DNA of 64,000 nucleotides. Source: AC-32 sp963746155. Its GTDB lineage: Bacteria; Actinomycetota; Thermoleophilia; Gaiellales; Gaiellaceae. The stretch covers positions 186,001 through 250,000 of the forward strand of contig CAVVAB010000009.1 in the NCBI GenBank assembly GCA_963746155.1. The letters are read 5' to 3'. The notes beneath the pieces were generated by a model. The model saw only the letters and a program-made list of their open reading frames with translations. It had not been told where the DNA came from and searched no databases. Shown here one piece after another: positions 1 through 9,908 of the stretch. The translations under genes were made by a program, and so were the position numbers. Positions within the stretch are counted from its first letter, which is position 1, and each line of letters starts with the position of its first letter.

Positions 1-714
1 TGGACGTGCAGCTCTCCGAGGCCGAGGCGTACCCGCTGCAGATCCAGGGCCCGAAGTCGAAGGACGTCGTGCAGGCCCTGTTCGGCGACGAGATCCTCGA
101 CCTGCGCTACTACCACTTCCGCCGCCTCGAGCTGGACGGCATCCCGCTGATCCTCACCCGCACCGGCTGGACGTCGGAGGTCGGATACGAGATCTACCTC
201 CTCGACGCCTCGCGCGGAACGGACCTGTGGGACCGGATCATGGAGGCGGGCGAGCCGTACGAGATCCGGCCGACGGGGCCGGTGGACATCCGCCGGATCG
301 AGGGAGGCATCTTCAACTGGGGCGCCGACATGACGTACGAGAACAACCCGTTCGAGCTGGGCCTCGACCGGCTCGTCGACCTGGACACCGAGCGCGGACT
401 TCATCGCCCGCGACGCGCTCACGAGGATTCGCGACGAGGGCGTGAAGCAGAAGATCGTCGGCGTCGAGATCGAGGGCGACCGGCTGGAGATGAACGCGAC
501 GGACTGGCCGGTCTCGGCCGACGGCGCGAGCGGACGGGTGACCTCCGCCGTCTACTCGCCCCGCCTCGAGAAGAACATCGGGTACGCGTGGCTCCCCGTC
601 GAGCACACCGAGCTCGGGACGCGGGTCGCGGTGGAGACGCCCGAGGGCACGAGGGACGCGACGATCGCGCCGCTGCCCTTCTTCGACCCCGAGAAGCAGA
701 TCCCGAAGTCCTAG
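1..714 (+). CDS. GcvT/DmdA-fold aminomethyltransferase-like protein (5' partial, one frameshift)
   Basis: C-terminal part of a folate-dependent methyl- or aminomethyl-transferase of the GcvT fold; the start lies before the window. The motif TRTGWTSEVGYEIYL matches the folate-binding segment of the family, and the final third (YSPRLEKNIGYAWL) is the GcvT C-terminal barrel. The wording resembles DmdA-like members more than glycine-cleavage T protein, but the substrate cannot be told from sequence. The frame moves by +1 near 388-392, after which ADFIARDAL restores the alignment. A second GcvT-fold gene follows 7 bp downstream, so the two probably form one operon. Confidence 0.75.
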
Positions 715-721
715 ATCCGCC

Positions 722-1920
722 GTGTCGGTCGGAACCGCGTTCTATCCCCGGACAGCGCCGCTCAACTCCAAGCTGCAGTGGCGGGAGTGGTCGGGCTACT
801 CTCGCGGCGAGCGCGTACTCCGACTCCCACGAGATCGAGTACAACGCCATCCGGGAGGCGGCCGCGCTCATCGACGTCTCTCCGCTCTACAAGTACCTCG
901 TCTCCGGGCCTGACGCCACGCGGCTCGTCGACCGCGTGATCACGCGGGACGCGAGCAAGCTCGGCGTCGGCCGCGTCTACTACACGTCCTGGTGCAACGA
1001 GGACGGCCGCGTGGTCGACGACGGGACCGTCGCCCGCCTGGAGGAGCAGGCCTACCGCTGGACGGCCGCCGACTCGTCGCTGCGCTGGCTCCGGATGAAC
1101 GCTCGCGGCCTGGACGTCGAGATCGAGGACGTGAGCGAGCGGATCTCGGCGCTGGCCGTGCAGGGGCCGCTGAGCCGCGACGTGCTCGAGGCGGCGACCG
1201 AGACGTCCTGGGGCGACCTCAGGTACTTCGGCCGGCGGGCCGCGCAGGTCGGCAGACATCCCCGTCGACGTCTCGCGGACGGGCTACACCGGCGACCTCG
1301 GCTACGAGGTGTGGGTCGAGAGCGCTCAGGCAGTCGAGCTCTGGGACGCCCTCGTGCGGGCCGGGAGCGCCTACGGCATCCGGCCGGCCGGGATGCTCGC
1401 CCTCGACATCGCGCGGGTCGAGGCAGGGCTGATCCTGATCGAGGTCGACTTCGACTCCGTGCGGCGCGCGCTGATCCCCGAGCAGTCGTACTCGCCGTTC
1501 GAGCTCGGCATCCTCGGCCACTTCGTCGACTTCGAGAAGCCGGTGGAGTTCGTCGGCCGCCGCGCGCTCGAGCGGGAACAGGAGCGCGGCGGGCCTCCGC
1601 GCAGGCTCGTCGGGCTGGAGCTCGACTGGGAGCCGCTCGAGGAGCTGTACCGCGAGAAGGGGCTGACGCCGACCCTGGAGCCCGCGGCCTCGCGCGTCCC
1701 CGTTCCTCTCTACGCGCGGGCGCGGCAGATCGGCAAGGCCACCAGCACGACGTGGAGCCCGACCCTGAAGAAGGTGGTTGCGCTGGCGTCGGTCGCCGCG
1801 GACCAGAGCAAGCTCGGCACGAGGATCGAGGTCGAGTGGACGGTGGAGGCGCGGCGCAGCCGGGTGCCGGCGACGGTCGTCGAGCTCCCGTTCTTCAACC
1901 CGGCGCGCAAGACCTCCTAG
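722..1920 (+). CDS. GcvT-like aminomethyltransferase family protein (two frameshifts)
   Basis: Second tandem GcvT-fold protein, about 398 residues once two +1 insertions (near 805 and 1252) are removed; the length then becomes a multiple of three. It starts at GTG 722, just after the stop of the previous gene. Middle part: SRTGYTGDLGYEVWV, the folate-binding loop typical of the family. The end, VVELPFFNPARKTS, parallels the end of the preceding gene (APLPFFDPEKQIPKS), so the two are paralogues. Likely role: one-carbon transfer from a methylated amine or sulfur compound to tetrahydrofolate; the substrate is unknown. Confidence 0.75.
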
Positions 1921-2490
1921 CTACTCGGGAGCAAGGCGCGCGAAGAGCATCGCGTCGACGCGCTCGCTGTGGTGGCGCAGGAAGCGCCGCCTGACGCCTT
2001 CGCGCTCGAACCCCGCGCGCTCGAGCACGCGTTCGGAGGCGGCGTTGCCCACGCGAACGTGGGCCTCGACGCGGTAGACGCCGTTCTCGAACGCGTGCTC
2101 CACGACGGCCCGGACGGCACGCGTCGCGACGCCGCGGCCACGCGCGTCTGCGAATAGCCAGTAGCCGACCTCGACGCTGTCGCGCATCGCGTCGAAGTGG
2201 TGGAGAGTGAGACCGCCGAGGAGCTCGCCCGACGCCGCGTCCTCGATCAGGTATGGCGCGAGCATCCCGCTCGCGCGCATCCCCGGAAGCATCTCCCGCA
2301 TCATCGCGCGGAGCTCGTCGGCGCCGACCTCCGGAAGCCCGGCCTCGCCGCCGATGTCCGGGTCGACGAACGCCGGCGCGATGCGGTCGACATCGTCCTC
2401 GCGCGGCGCTCGCAGCCAGAGCTCGTCGGCGCGCAGCTCGTCCGGGAACCCGTACGTGGAGAACGCGAGCCGGTTCGGGTCCGAGCGCAT
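1921..2490 (-). CDS. GNAT family N-acetyltransferase (RimJ/RimL-like)
   Basis: About 189 residues. A single GNAT domain: GLTLHHFDAMRDSVEVGYWL gives the central beta strands. The acetyl-CoA pyrophosphate loop is ADARGRGVATRAV (Q/RxxGxA type). NAASERVLERAGF is the C-terminal helix common in ribosomal-protein-type acetyltransferases. The start ATG at 2490 overlaps the stop of the upstream gene (TGATG), so translation is probably coupled. Its stop abuts the stop of the convergent GcvT-like gene. The acceptor substrate is unknown. Confidence 0.8.
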   Translation of the reverse strand: MRSDPNRLAFSTYGFPDELRADELWLRAPREDDVDRIAPAFVDPDIGGEAGLPEVGADELRAMMREMLPGMRASGMLAPYLIEDAASGELLGGLTLHHFDAMRDSVEVGYWLFADARGRGVATRAVRAVVEHAFENGVYRVEAHVRVGNAASERVLERAGFEREGVRRRFLRHHSERVDAMLFARLAPE

Positions 2491-2891
2491 CAGGCCTCCC
2501 CGTGCTCGGCGAGCCACGCCTTGGCGACGCGCTTCTGCGCGCGGGTGAGCCAGGCCTCGACGACCAGCTCTTCCAGCTCGTCCCGGTCGATGCGCTCGAG
2601 GTCCGGGATCCGCACCAGCACCGCCGCGTACCCGTTGAAGTGCGGAGTCGTGAAGTACACGCTCCGCGCGTCGGACAGCAGGAGCTCCTTCACGTCGAGG
2701 TCGGCGACGCGGAACATGAGCACGTCGTCCAGGCGCTCTCCGGCTTCGTCGACCGCGTCCGGTCTTTGCCCGCGATGGAAGCAGAAGAGCTTCCCGTGCA
2801 CGTGGTACGAGGGCCGGCCGTCCTCCGAGAGCTCCCGCGTTGCCTGCGGAAGGGACAGCGCGAGCTCGTCGAGGTCGGCCATGGTGCTCAC
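2490..2891 (-). CDS. MmcQ/YjbR family protein
   Basis: Small (about 133 residues) protein of the MmcQ/YjbR family, which has a double-wing or CyaY-like fold and no settled biochemical role. Visible family traits are an N-terminal helix ending LPQATRELSEDG, the strand pair KLFCFHRGQ, and the DARSVYFTTPHFNGYAAVLV stretch. GTG 2891 is the first start; an in-frame ATG lies at 2882. The gene is cotranscribed with the overlapping acetyltransferase. Confidence 0.75.
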   Translation of the reverse strand: MSTMADLDELALSLPQATRELSEDGRPSYHVHGKLFCFHRGQRPDAVDEAGERLDDVLMFRVADLDVKELLLSDARSVYFTTPHFNGYAAVLVRIPDLERIDRDELEELVVEAWLTRAQKRVAKAWLAEHGEA

Positions 2892-2971
2892 GACGCCAGC
2901 CTAAAGCGCGTCCGTCGGCAGGTGCACGCCTCGTGCAAAGATTGGAGGCAACTCTCTGGAGGAGGTAGGAG

Positions 2972-3628
2972 ATGGCTCTGCGGATCGGAGACACGGCGCC
3001 GGACTTTCAGGCGCAGACGACCGAAGGCGAGATCGACTTCCACGACTGGATCGGCGACTCGTGGGCCGTGCTCTTCTCGCACCCGAAGGACTTCACGCCC
3101 GTCTGCACCACCGAGCTCGGCTACATGGCGAAGATCAAGCCCGAGTTTGACAAGCGCAACGTCAAGGTGATCGGCCTCTCGGTCGACCCGACGGGTGACC
3201 ACGAGCAGTGGGCGCAGGACATCGCCGACACGCAGGGGGAAGCACCGAACTACCCGATCATCGGCGACTCGGACTACGAGGTCTCGAAGCTCTACGAGAT
3301 GCTGCCCGGAGACGTCTCGGGCGATCCGAAGGAGCGCACGCCAGCCGACAACCAGACGGTTCGCAACGTCTTCGTGATCGGCCCGGACAAGAAGATCAAG
3401 CTGATCCTCGTCTACCCGATGACCACGGGCAGGAACTTCGACGAGGTGCTCCGCGTGATCGACTCGCTCCAGCTGACGGCGAACCACAAGGTCTCGACGC
3501 CGGTGAACTGGAACCAGGGCGAGGACGTGATCATCGCCGGCTCGGTCTCGGACGATGAGGCCAAGGAGCTCTTCGGCGAGTGGGAGTCGCCCAAGCCGTA
3601 CATCCGGATCGTTCCCCAGCCGCGCTGA
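2972..3628 (+). CDS. 1-Cys (Prx6-type) peroxiredoxin
   Basis: 218-residue thiol peroxidase that reduces hydrogen peroxide and organic hydroperoxides in the cytoplasm. The peroxidatic cysteine is Cys45 in the motif DFTPVCTTELG. The extended C-terminal domain (VSTPVNWNQGEDVII) is characteristic of the Prx6 or 1-Cys subfamily, and no resolving cysteine is evident. The start ATG is set by a strong purine-rich ribosome-binding site (GGAGGAGGTAGGAG) directly upstream. It stands alone as a monocistronic gene, diverging from the MmcQ gene. Confidence 0.93.
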   Translation: MALRIGDTAPDFQAQTTEGEIDFHDWIGDSWAVLFSHPKDFTPVCTTELGYMAKIKPEFDKRNVKVIGLSVDPTGDHEQWAQDIADTQGEAPNYPIIGDSDYEVSKLYEMLPGDVSGDPKERTPADNQTVRNVFVIGPDKKIKLILVYPMTTGRNFDEVLRVIDSLQLTANHKVSTPVNWNQGEDVIIAGSVSDDEAKELFGEWESPKPYIRIVPQPR

Positions 3629-3685
3629 GGAAACCGACTCGCGCCCAGGGGCCGTAGTCCCTCTCGTCTAGGGACGGGAGGAGTG

Positions 3686-4201
3686 ATGAAGCGCGGAACC
3701 GTGATCGTGGCGGCCATCGGCCTCTTCCTGGCGCTGGGCGCTGCAGGCTGTGGCGGAGGGACGTCCTCGAGCGAGAGCACGAGTGGCGCCGCCGAGGGCG
3801 GGAAGGGGAAGATCGCCGGGCAGACCGTGAACGACCATGGGACCAAGACCGTGAGCGGCGACGAGACCGAGATGGAGCTCGACGACTACTACTTCGAGCC
3901 GACCCTGCTCAGGGGCAAGCCCGGCGCGAACGTCAAGCTCGAGCTCAAGAACGAAGGCTCTGCCGAGCACAACCTGACGATCGCCTCTCAGGGAATCGAC
4001 AAGGACGTCGAGGCCGGCGAGGACGCGACCGTCACCGTCACGATCCCGAAGTCGGGGATCGTCGCCTTCTACTGCAAGTACCACCGGAGCATGGGCATGG
4101 CCGGCGCGCTCACGACGAACAACGCCTCCGGCATGCGCGAGATCACTCCGGGCAGCGGCACGGAGACGAACGACACGACGACGAAGCCCTACGGCTACTA
4201 G
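3686..4201 (+). CDS. cupredoxin-domain lipoprotein
   Basis: Secreted lipoprotein of about 171 residues. The N-terminus has a lipoprotein signal (hydrophobic stretch, then LGAAGCGGG, with Cys as the lipidation site) and a Ser/Gly-rich linker. The remainder is a plastocyanin/azurin-like cupredoxin: a first His in SAEHNLTI, then FYCKYHRSMGM with Cys, His and Met as the other type-1 copper ligands. It likely carries electrons or binds copper outside the membrane. ATG 3686 is preceded by GGGAGGAG; GTG 3683 is an alternative start. Confidence 0.82.
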   Translation: MKRGTVIVAAIGLFLALGAAGCGGGTSSSESTSGAAEGGKGKIAGQTVNDHGTKTVSGDETEMELDDYYFEPTLLRGKPGANVKLELKNEGSAEHNLTIASQGIDKDVEAGEDATVTVTIPKSGIVAFYCKYHRSMGMAGALTTNNASGMREITPGSGTETNDTTTKPYGY

Positions 4202-4214
4202 CGCCTCGCGCTCG

Positions 4215-4220
4215 TAGACT
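4215..4220 (+). promoter_or_regulatory. putative -10 element (TAGACT), leaderless
   Basis: TAGACT ends 6 nt before the ATG of the following cupin gene, and no Shine-Dalgarno sequence is visible. It is one of about ten similarly placed hexamers in the window, consistent with leaderless transcription. Confidence 0.45.
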
Positions 4221-4226
4221 TCCCGC

Positions 4227-4730
4227 ATGGGGGAGGTGCTGCCGCCGGCTCTGCGGGATGCTCCGGCGACGCCGATCGAGGGAGTCGAGCTCGTGCGCGT
4301 GACGCCGTACGTCGACCACCGCGGCGCACTCACCGAGGTCGTCAACTTCGACCACTCGTTCTGGCGCGAGGACGTCGTCTACGCGTACTGCTTCACGATC
4401 AGGCCCGGCCGGATCAAGGGCTGGGGCATGCACCGGCTGCAGGCGGACCGCTACTTCCTCGTCCGTGGCTCGGTCCGGACGGTGCTCTACGACGGCCGCG
4501 CCGACTCGTCGAGCTTCGGTGCCTTCGAGGTGCACAGCCTGACGGGCGCGGCGTCCGGCCTTCTCAGGATCCCGCCCGGGGTCTGGCACGCCAGCCAGAA
4601 CTGGGGCGAGGACGAGGCGGCGATCCTGAACTTCCCGACCCGGGCGTACGACCCTCAGGAGCCCGACAAGTACCGGATCGACCCGCACTCCGGTGAGATT
4701 CCCTTCGACTGGTCGCTGCCCGACGGCTGA
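4227..4730 (+). CDS. RmlC-like cupin, dTDP-4-dehydrorhamnose 3,5-epimerase family
   Basis: 167-residue single-domain cupin. Segments IEGVELVRVTPYVDHRG and FWREDVVYAYCFTIRPG resemble the start of RmlC. GWGMHRLQADRYFLVRGSV holds the His of the active-site barrel, and IPPGVWHASQNW plus NFPTRAYDPQEPDKYRI fit the rest of the fold. It is possibly a sugar 3,5-epimerase or a related nucleotide-sugar enzyme; no rhamnose-pathway neighbours lie nearby, so the exact substrate is open. Confidence 0.7.
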   Translation: MGEVLPPALRDAPATPIEGVELVRVTPYVDHRGALTEVVNFDHSFWREDVVYAYCFTIRPGRIKGWGMHRLQADRYFLVRGSVRTVLYDGRADSSSFGAFEVHSLTGAASGLLRIPPGVWHASQNWGEDEAAILNFPTRAYDPQEPDKYRIDPHSGEIPFDWSLPDG

Positions 4731-4950
4731 CGAAAGAGTCGGACCAAAAGTTCACCGAGCCGGGTGCGCTTTCGTCCCCCGCCTCCGCTGACCTTCGGCT
4801 TCCGCCTACTGCCCTCAGAGACGGCTTCGACCTACTCGCGTCCCGTGCTCGGTGCAAAGGGGAACCTAGGGCGTCGGGGGTTCGAGCGCAAGGGGTTCGG
4901 AAGGGCGAAGTTCGGAAAGTGCGGACGAATTGTCTTTCGCGGCCCTCGAG
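4731..4950. other. intergenic region without a recognised gene
   Basis: About 220 bp between two convergent genes. I see no convincing ORF, RNA gene or simple terminator with a U-tract; it contains several GGGGTTCG-like words. Confidence 0.4.
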
Positions 4951-5304
4951 TCAGGTCTCGAGCTCCCGGAGGAACGAGCCGCCCCCGACGATCCGGATCG
5001 CGTCGGGTCCTGCCCGGGCGCGGAGCTCGCGGTCCGAGGTGACAAGCCAGGCGCCCGGGTAGCTCGGCGCCTCGCGCGCGAGCCAGTCGTCGGCGCTCTC
5101 GCCGCCCGACCCGACGAGCGTCGCCCGGTCGTCGAGCTGCTCGACTCCTACGACGCTGCCGGGCGCGCTCCCGTCGAAGACGAGCACGAGGTCGTGGTCG
5201 TGGCGCTCGGCCCATGCGCGGCAGCGCTCGACGAGCTCGTCCTCGGGCACGTTGGGCCACTGCGAGCGGAGGACGTTGCGGGCGTCGATCAGGACGGTCG
5301 TCAT
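4951..5304 (-). CDS. NYN (YacP-like) domain protein, putative ribonuclease
   Basis: 117-residue protein matching the YacP-like NYN domain, a PIN-related nuclease fold. VLIDARNVLRSQWPN carries the first acidic residue and Asn, DLVLVFDGSAPG the second acidic strand, and SADDWLARE plus LVTSDRELRARA the third acidic cluster. It is likely a metal-dependent RNase by family. It lies 11 bp downstream of trpA and may be the last gene of the trp transcript, though nothing ties it to tryptophan synthesis. Confidence 0.72.
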   Translation of the reverse strand: MTTVLIDARNVLRSQWPNVPEDELVERCRAWAERHDHDLVLVFDGSAPGSVVGVEQLDDRATLVGSGGESADDWLAREAPSYPGAWLVTSDRELRARAGPDAIRIVGGGSFLRELET

Positions 5305-5315
5305 TTTCGGCTTGT

Positions 5316-6044
5316 CTATGCGGTTTCGTCGAGGGCCGCGCGCAGCGTTCGCACGTACTTGCCCAGCTCTCGCGGGCCGCCTTCTGCAGCCTCGAGGGCG
5401 CTCGTGCCGACGACGATCCCGTCGGCAAGCCCCGCGGCTGTCCGGGCGTGGGCGGGCGTCGAGATCCCGAAGCCGGCGTAGAGCGGCAGGCCGGTCGCGC
5501 GGCGGGCTCGCTCGACGAGGCCGGCGAGCGCGGGGGAGAGCTCGTCGCGGGCGCCGGTCGTGCCAGTGACGGTGACGAGGTAGAGCCAGCCGTCGGTCTG
5601 CTCTGCCGCGAGGCGGATGCGCTCGTCCGTCGAGGTCGGGGCGACGAGCTGGACGCGGTGCAGCTCCGGCCGCTCGCCCGCGGGGAGGTCGGCGACGATC
5701 ATGCTGGTCGCGCCCGCGGCCTGCGCGTCGGCTGCGAAGCGGTCCCAGCCGTAGGCCTCGAGCAGCGACGAGTACGTCATCGGGACGAGCGGCGTCTCGG
5801 GAAGGCGGGCGCGCGCCTCCGCGAGCCCTTCGAGGCAGGGGCCGGTGCGCATCCCCTGCGCGAGCGCCCGCTCGGCCGCGCGCCGGATGACCGGCCCGTC
5901 CGCGAGCGGGTCCGAGAACGGAAAGCCGAGCTCGACGATGTCGGCTCCTCCTTCGACCGCCGCCTCGGCGAGTGCGGGCGTCTCCGGGCCGCTCATCAGG
6001 TAGATGACGAGCCTCTTCCTCACTCCGGTCTCCGGGCCGGTCAT
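5316..6044 (-). CDS. trpA: tryptophan synthase alpha chain
   Basis: 242 residues. Cleaves indole-3-glycerol phosphate to indole and glyceraldehyde 3-phosphate. Catalytic Glu and Asp sit in VELGFPFSDPLADGPVI, and the phosphate-binding end reads GFGISTPAHARTAAGLADGIVVGTS (a GFGIS loop followed by VVGTS). The ATG overlaps the trpB stop by 4 bp (ATGA), giving translational coupling suited to the 1:1 alpha/beta complex. Confidence 0.97.
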   Translation of the reverse strand: MTGPETGVRKRLVIYLMSGPETPALAEAAVEGGADIVELGFPFSDPLADGPVIRRAAERALAQGMRTGPCLEGLAEARARLPETPLVPMTYSSLLEAYGWDRFAADAQAAGATSMIVADLPAGERPELHRVQLVAPTSTDERIRLAAEQTDGWLYLVTVTGTTGARDELSPALAGLVERARRATGLPLYAGFGISTPAHARTAAGLADGIVVGTSALEAAEGGPRELGKYVRTLRAALDETA

Positions 6045-7168
6045 TGCCGGCCGATCGCGCGGAGCACCTCGTCGAGATCCTTGTCGCCGCGGCCGGAGAG
6101 GCACACGAGCACCAGCTCCTCCTCGAGCTCGGCCACCCGCGCCAGGGCGTGCGCCGGCTCGAGCGCCGGGAGGATCCCCTCGGTGCGGGCAAGCCGCTGA
6201 AAAGCGGCCAGCGCCTCCTCGTCCGTGGCGCTGACGTAGGTCGCGCGCCCGCTGTCGCGCAGGAAGGCGTGCTCCGGGCCGACGCCCGGGTAGTCGAGAC
6301 CGGCCGAGATCGACTCGGCGTCGAGCACCTGGCCGTCCTCGTCGGCGAGCACGGCCGAGCGCGAGCCGTGGAGAATGGAGGTCCGGCCGGCGCCGAGGCT
6401 CGCCGCGCCGCCCGCCTCGACGCCGAGCAGCTTCACGACGGCGTCGTCGAGGAACCCGGCGAACAGGCCGATCGCGTTCGAGCCCCCGCCGACGCAGGCG
6501 ACCGCGATCTCGGGGAGGCGGCCCTCGGTCTCGAGCACCTGCTCCCGCGCCTCTCGCCCGACCACGGACTGAAGCTCGCGCACGAGCTCGGGATACGGAT
6601 GCGGGCCGACACACGACCCGATCAGGTAGTGCGTCGTCTCGACGGTCGCGATCCAGTCGCGGATCGCCTCGCTCGTGGCCTCCTTCAGCGTCCGCTTGCC
6701 GAACTCGACGGGCCGCACCTCCGCGCCGAGCAGGCCCATCCGCTCGACGTTCGGATGCTGGCGGCGCATGTCCTCGTCGCCCATGTAGACGACGCACTCG
6801 AGCCCGAAGCGGGCGCAGACCGTTGCTGCGGCCACGCCGTGCTGCCCGGCGCCGGTCTCGGCGACGATCCTGCGCTTGCCGAGCCTCATCGCGAGGAGCG
6901 CCTGTCCGAGCGCGTTGTTCAGCTTGTGCGCCCCGGTGTGCAGCAGGTCCTCGCGCTTGAGGTAGACGCGCTTGCCCGGCGCGAAACGCTCCGCGAGCGT
7001 GAGCGGAGTCGGCCGGCCGGCGTAGGTGCGGCCCAGCTCGTCCAGTTCGGCGCGGAAGGCCGGGTCGGCCCAGGCCTCGCGCCAGCCGGCCTCGAGCTCG
7101 TCCAGCGCCGGGATCAGCGTCTCCGGGACGAAGCGTCCGCCGTACTCGCCGTAGGTCAGCTGCTGCAC
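6041..7168 (-). CDS. trpB: tryptophan synthase beta chain
   Basis: 375 residues. Condenses indole with serine using PLP. The PLP lysine is in the motif GAHKLNNALGQ, the glycine-rich phosphate loop is VGGGSNAIG, and AETGAGQHGVA is the usual TrpB1 signature. The start is GTG 7168, read as VQQLTYGEYGGRFVPE, overlapping the end of the trpC/F gene by 13 bp. No frameshift. Confidence 0.97.
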   Translation of the reverse strand: MQQLTYGEYGGRFVPETLIPALDELEAGWREAWADPAFRAELDELGRTYAGRPTPLTLAERFAPGKRVYLKREDLLHTGAHKLNNALGQALLAMRLGKRRIVAETGAGQHGVAAATVCARFGLECVVYMGDEDMRRQHPNVERMGLLGAEVRPVEFGKRTLKEATSEAIRDWIATVETTHYLIGSCVGPHPYPELVRELQSVVGREAREQVLETEGRLPEIAVACVGGGSNAIGLFAGFLDDAVVKLLGVEAGGAASLGAGRTSILHGSRSAVLADEDGQVLDAESISAGLDYPGVGPEHAFLRDSGRATYVSATDEEALAAFQRLARTEGILPALEPAHALARVAELEEELVLVCLSGRGDKDLDEVLRAIGRQ

Positions 7169-8320
7169 CGCGCGGCCTCCACGTACGCGCGCACTCGCGC
7201 GTGATCCTTCACTCCGGGTGCGACCTCGAGGCTGGAGCTCGCGTCGACGGCCCAGGGTCGCACCGCGGCGATCGCCTCGCCCACGTTCTCGGGAGAGAGA
7301 CCGCCGGCGAGGACGACCCGGCCCTCTTCGGCCCGGGCGCGGTCGTAGTGGCGCGAATCCTCCTGTTGCCACGGGCGGTCGATGACCTTCGCGACCTCGC
7401 GGCCGTCTCTGAGGAGGACGCCGTCCTGCGCCCGGTGGCCGTTCTCGCGCGCGTAGAGCTGGACGAGATCGGCGTCGCCCTCGGAAACCTCGCCGACGTG
7501 GACGGCGACCGAGAGCATCGTCTCGGGAACCGGGAGCACCCGGGCCGCCTGGCGCGGGCTCTCCTTTGCGAGCACGAAGCCGGCGAGGTCGGCGCCGGCC
7601 TCCGCCGCGGCGGCGACGTCCTCCTCGCGCGTCAGCCCGCACACCTTGACGAGCGGGCGTGAGATCAGCTCCTCGAGCTTCGCGGCCGGGTCGGCCGCGC
7701 GCATGAGCGCCGAGCCGACGAGGATCGCATCGGCGCCCGCGAGCTCGGCCTCGGCGCCCTGGGCCCGGGATGCGATCGCGCTCTCGGCGACGATCACGCG
7801 GTCGCGCGGAGCGGTCTCGACGAGGGCGAGCTGCGCCCGCCGGTCGATCTCGAACGTTCCGAGGTCGCGCGCGTTGATGCCGATCACCTCGGCGCCGAGC
7901 GCGGTCGCCCGCTGAAGCTCGTCGGCGTCGTGCGCCTCCACGAGCGTGTCGAGTCCGAGCCTCCTCGCGTCGGACATGAGGTCGTGCATCGCGCGCATCG
8001 TCGAGGTCCCTCAGTAGGAGGAGCACGGCGTCCGCGCCCGCGCGGCGGAGTGTCTCCAGCTCCTCGCCCGTCGAGAAGAAGCCCTTGGCGAGCAGCGGTA
8101 CGGCGCTCGACGCGCGGGCCGCCTCGAGGTCGGCGATCGACCCGCCGAAGCGCCCATCGACGAGCACCGAGACGGCTCCGGCGCCGGTCCGCTCGAACGC
8201 GGCCGCGAGCTCGGCCGGATTGGCGTCGGGACGGAGCTCGCCGGCCGACGGCGAGCGGCGCTTCACCTCTGCGATGGCTCCGAGCCCGGGAGCAGACAGT
8301 GCGTCGCGGAAGACGCCCAC
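7156..8320 (-). CDS. trpCF: fused indole-3-glycerol-phosphate synthase / phosphoribosylanthranilate isomerase (one frameshift)
   Basis: Bifunctional enzyme of about 387 residues. The first part is TrpC: AEVKRRSPSAG, LLAKGFFS, INARDLGTFEID and VAESAIASR give the catalytic Lys and Glu and the phosphate loop. The second part is TrpF: VKVCGLTREEDVAAA holds the catalytic Cys, and AGGLSPENVGEAI with VDASSSLEVAPGVKD forms the C-terminal strands. The two domains run in one frame without a stop, so this is a real fusion. A +1 insertion near 8000 breaks TrpC after LLLLRDLDD. The GTG start at 8320 overlaps the trpD stop (TAGTG). The usual TrpF GGTGKTFDW loop is absent (see findings). Confidence 0.9.
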
Positions 8321-9344
8321 TACGCGCTCACCTCCGAGGCCTGCGAGAACTCGATCAGCTCCTGGAGCCTCGACGCGGCGGCTCCGGAGTCGACCGCCTC
8401 CTGCGCGAGGCCGAGCCCCTCCTCGAGGTCGCGGGCGTGACCGGCCGCCGCGATGGCGCCGGCTGCGTTCAGGAGGATTGCCGAGCGGCGGCCGCCCTCT
8501 TCGCCCGCGAAGACCGAGCGGATCGCGTTCGCGTTGTCGCCCGGGGAACCGCCGCGGAGCTCGCCCGGATCGCAGCGAGGGATGCCGAGGTCGAGCGGGT
8601 CGACCTCGCGCTCGTGGACGTCGCCGTCGACGACCTCGCAGACGAGGTTCGGTCCGGTCGGAGAGAGCTCGTCGATCCCGCCTGCTCCGTGCACGACGAA
8701 GGCCCGGCGCGCCCCGAGCTGGGCCAGCACGTCCGCGATCGTCGGCACGAGAGACGCCGCGTAGACGCCGACGACCTGAGCGCGCGCGCCGGCCGGGTTC
8801 GTCAGAGGCCCGAGGACGTTGAAGACGGTCCGCGTCGCCAGCTCGCGCCGGACAGGGGCCGCGTGTCGCATCGCCGGGTGATGGGTCGTGGCGAAGAGGA
8901 AGCCGAAGCCGAGCTCGTCGATCGAGCGCTCGATCCGCGCGGGCGGCAGCTCGAGCTGGAAGCCGAGCGCCTCGAGCACGTCGGCCGAGCCCGACGCCGA
9001 GGAGACGGCGCGGTTGCCGTGCTTGGCCACGCCTGCGCCGGCGGCGGCCGCGACCAGGGCCGCGGCGGTCGAGATGTTGATCGTGCTCGCGCCGTCGCCA
9101 CCGGTGCCTGCGGTGTCGACGAGGTCGTCGCGCTCGGGGCGGACCTCGAGCACGTGCGCGCGCATCGCCTCGGCGCATCCGGCGATCTCCTCGGAGGTCT
9201 CGCCCTTCATCCGCAGCGCCACGAGCAGCGCGCCGATCTGGGCGGGTGTCGCCTCACCCTCCATCACCTCGTTCATGACCGAGCGCGCCTCGTCGCGGGA
9301 GAGGCTGTGACCGTCGAGCAGCCGCGCGAGCGCCTGTTGAATGG

Positions 9345-9348
<4 letters not shown>
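8320..9348 (-). CDS. trpD: anthranilate phosphoribosyltransferase
   Basis: 342 residues, intact. Transfers phosphoribose from PRPP to anthranilate. The PRPP-binding GTGGDG is present, followed by STINISTA and KHGNRAVSS, all diagnostic of TrpD; NVLGPLTNPA and the C-terminal NAIRSVFAGEE fit the family. The ATG overlaps the trpG stop (ATGA). Confidence 0.97.
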
Positions 9349-9904
<556 letters not shown>

Positions 9905-9908
<4 letters not shown>

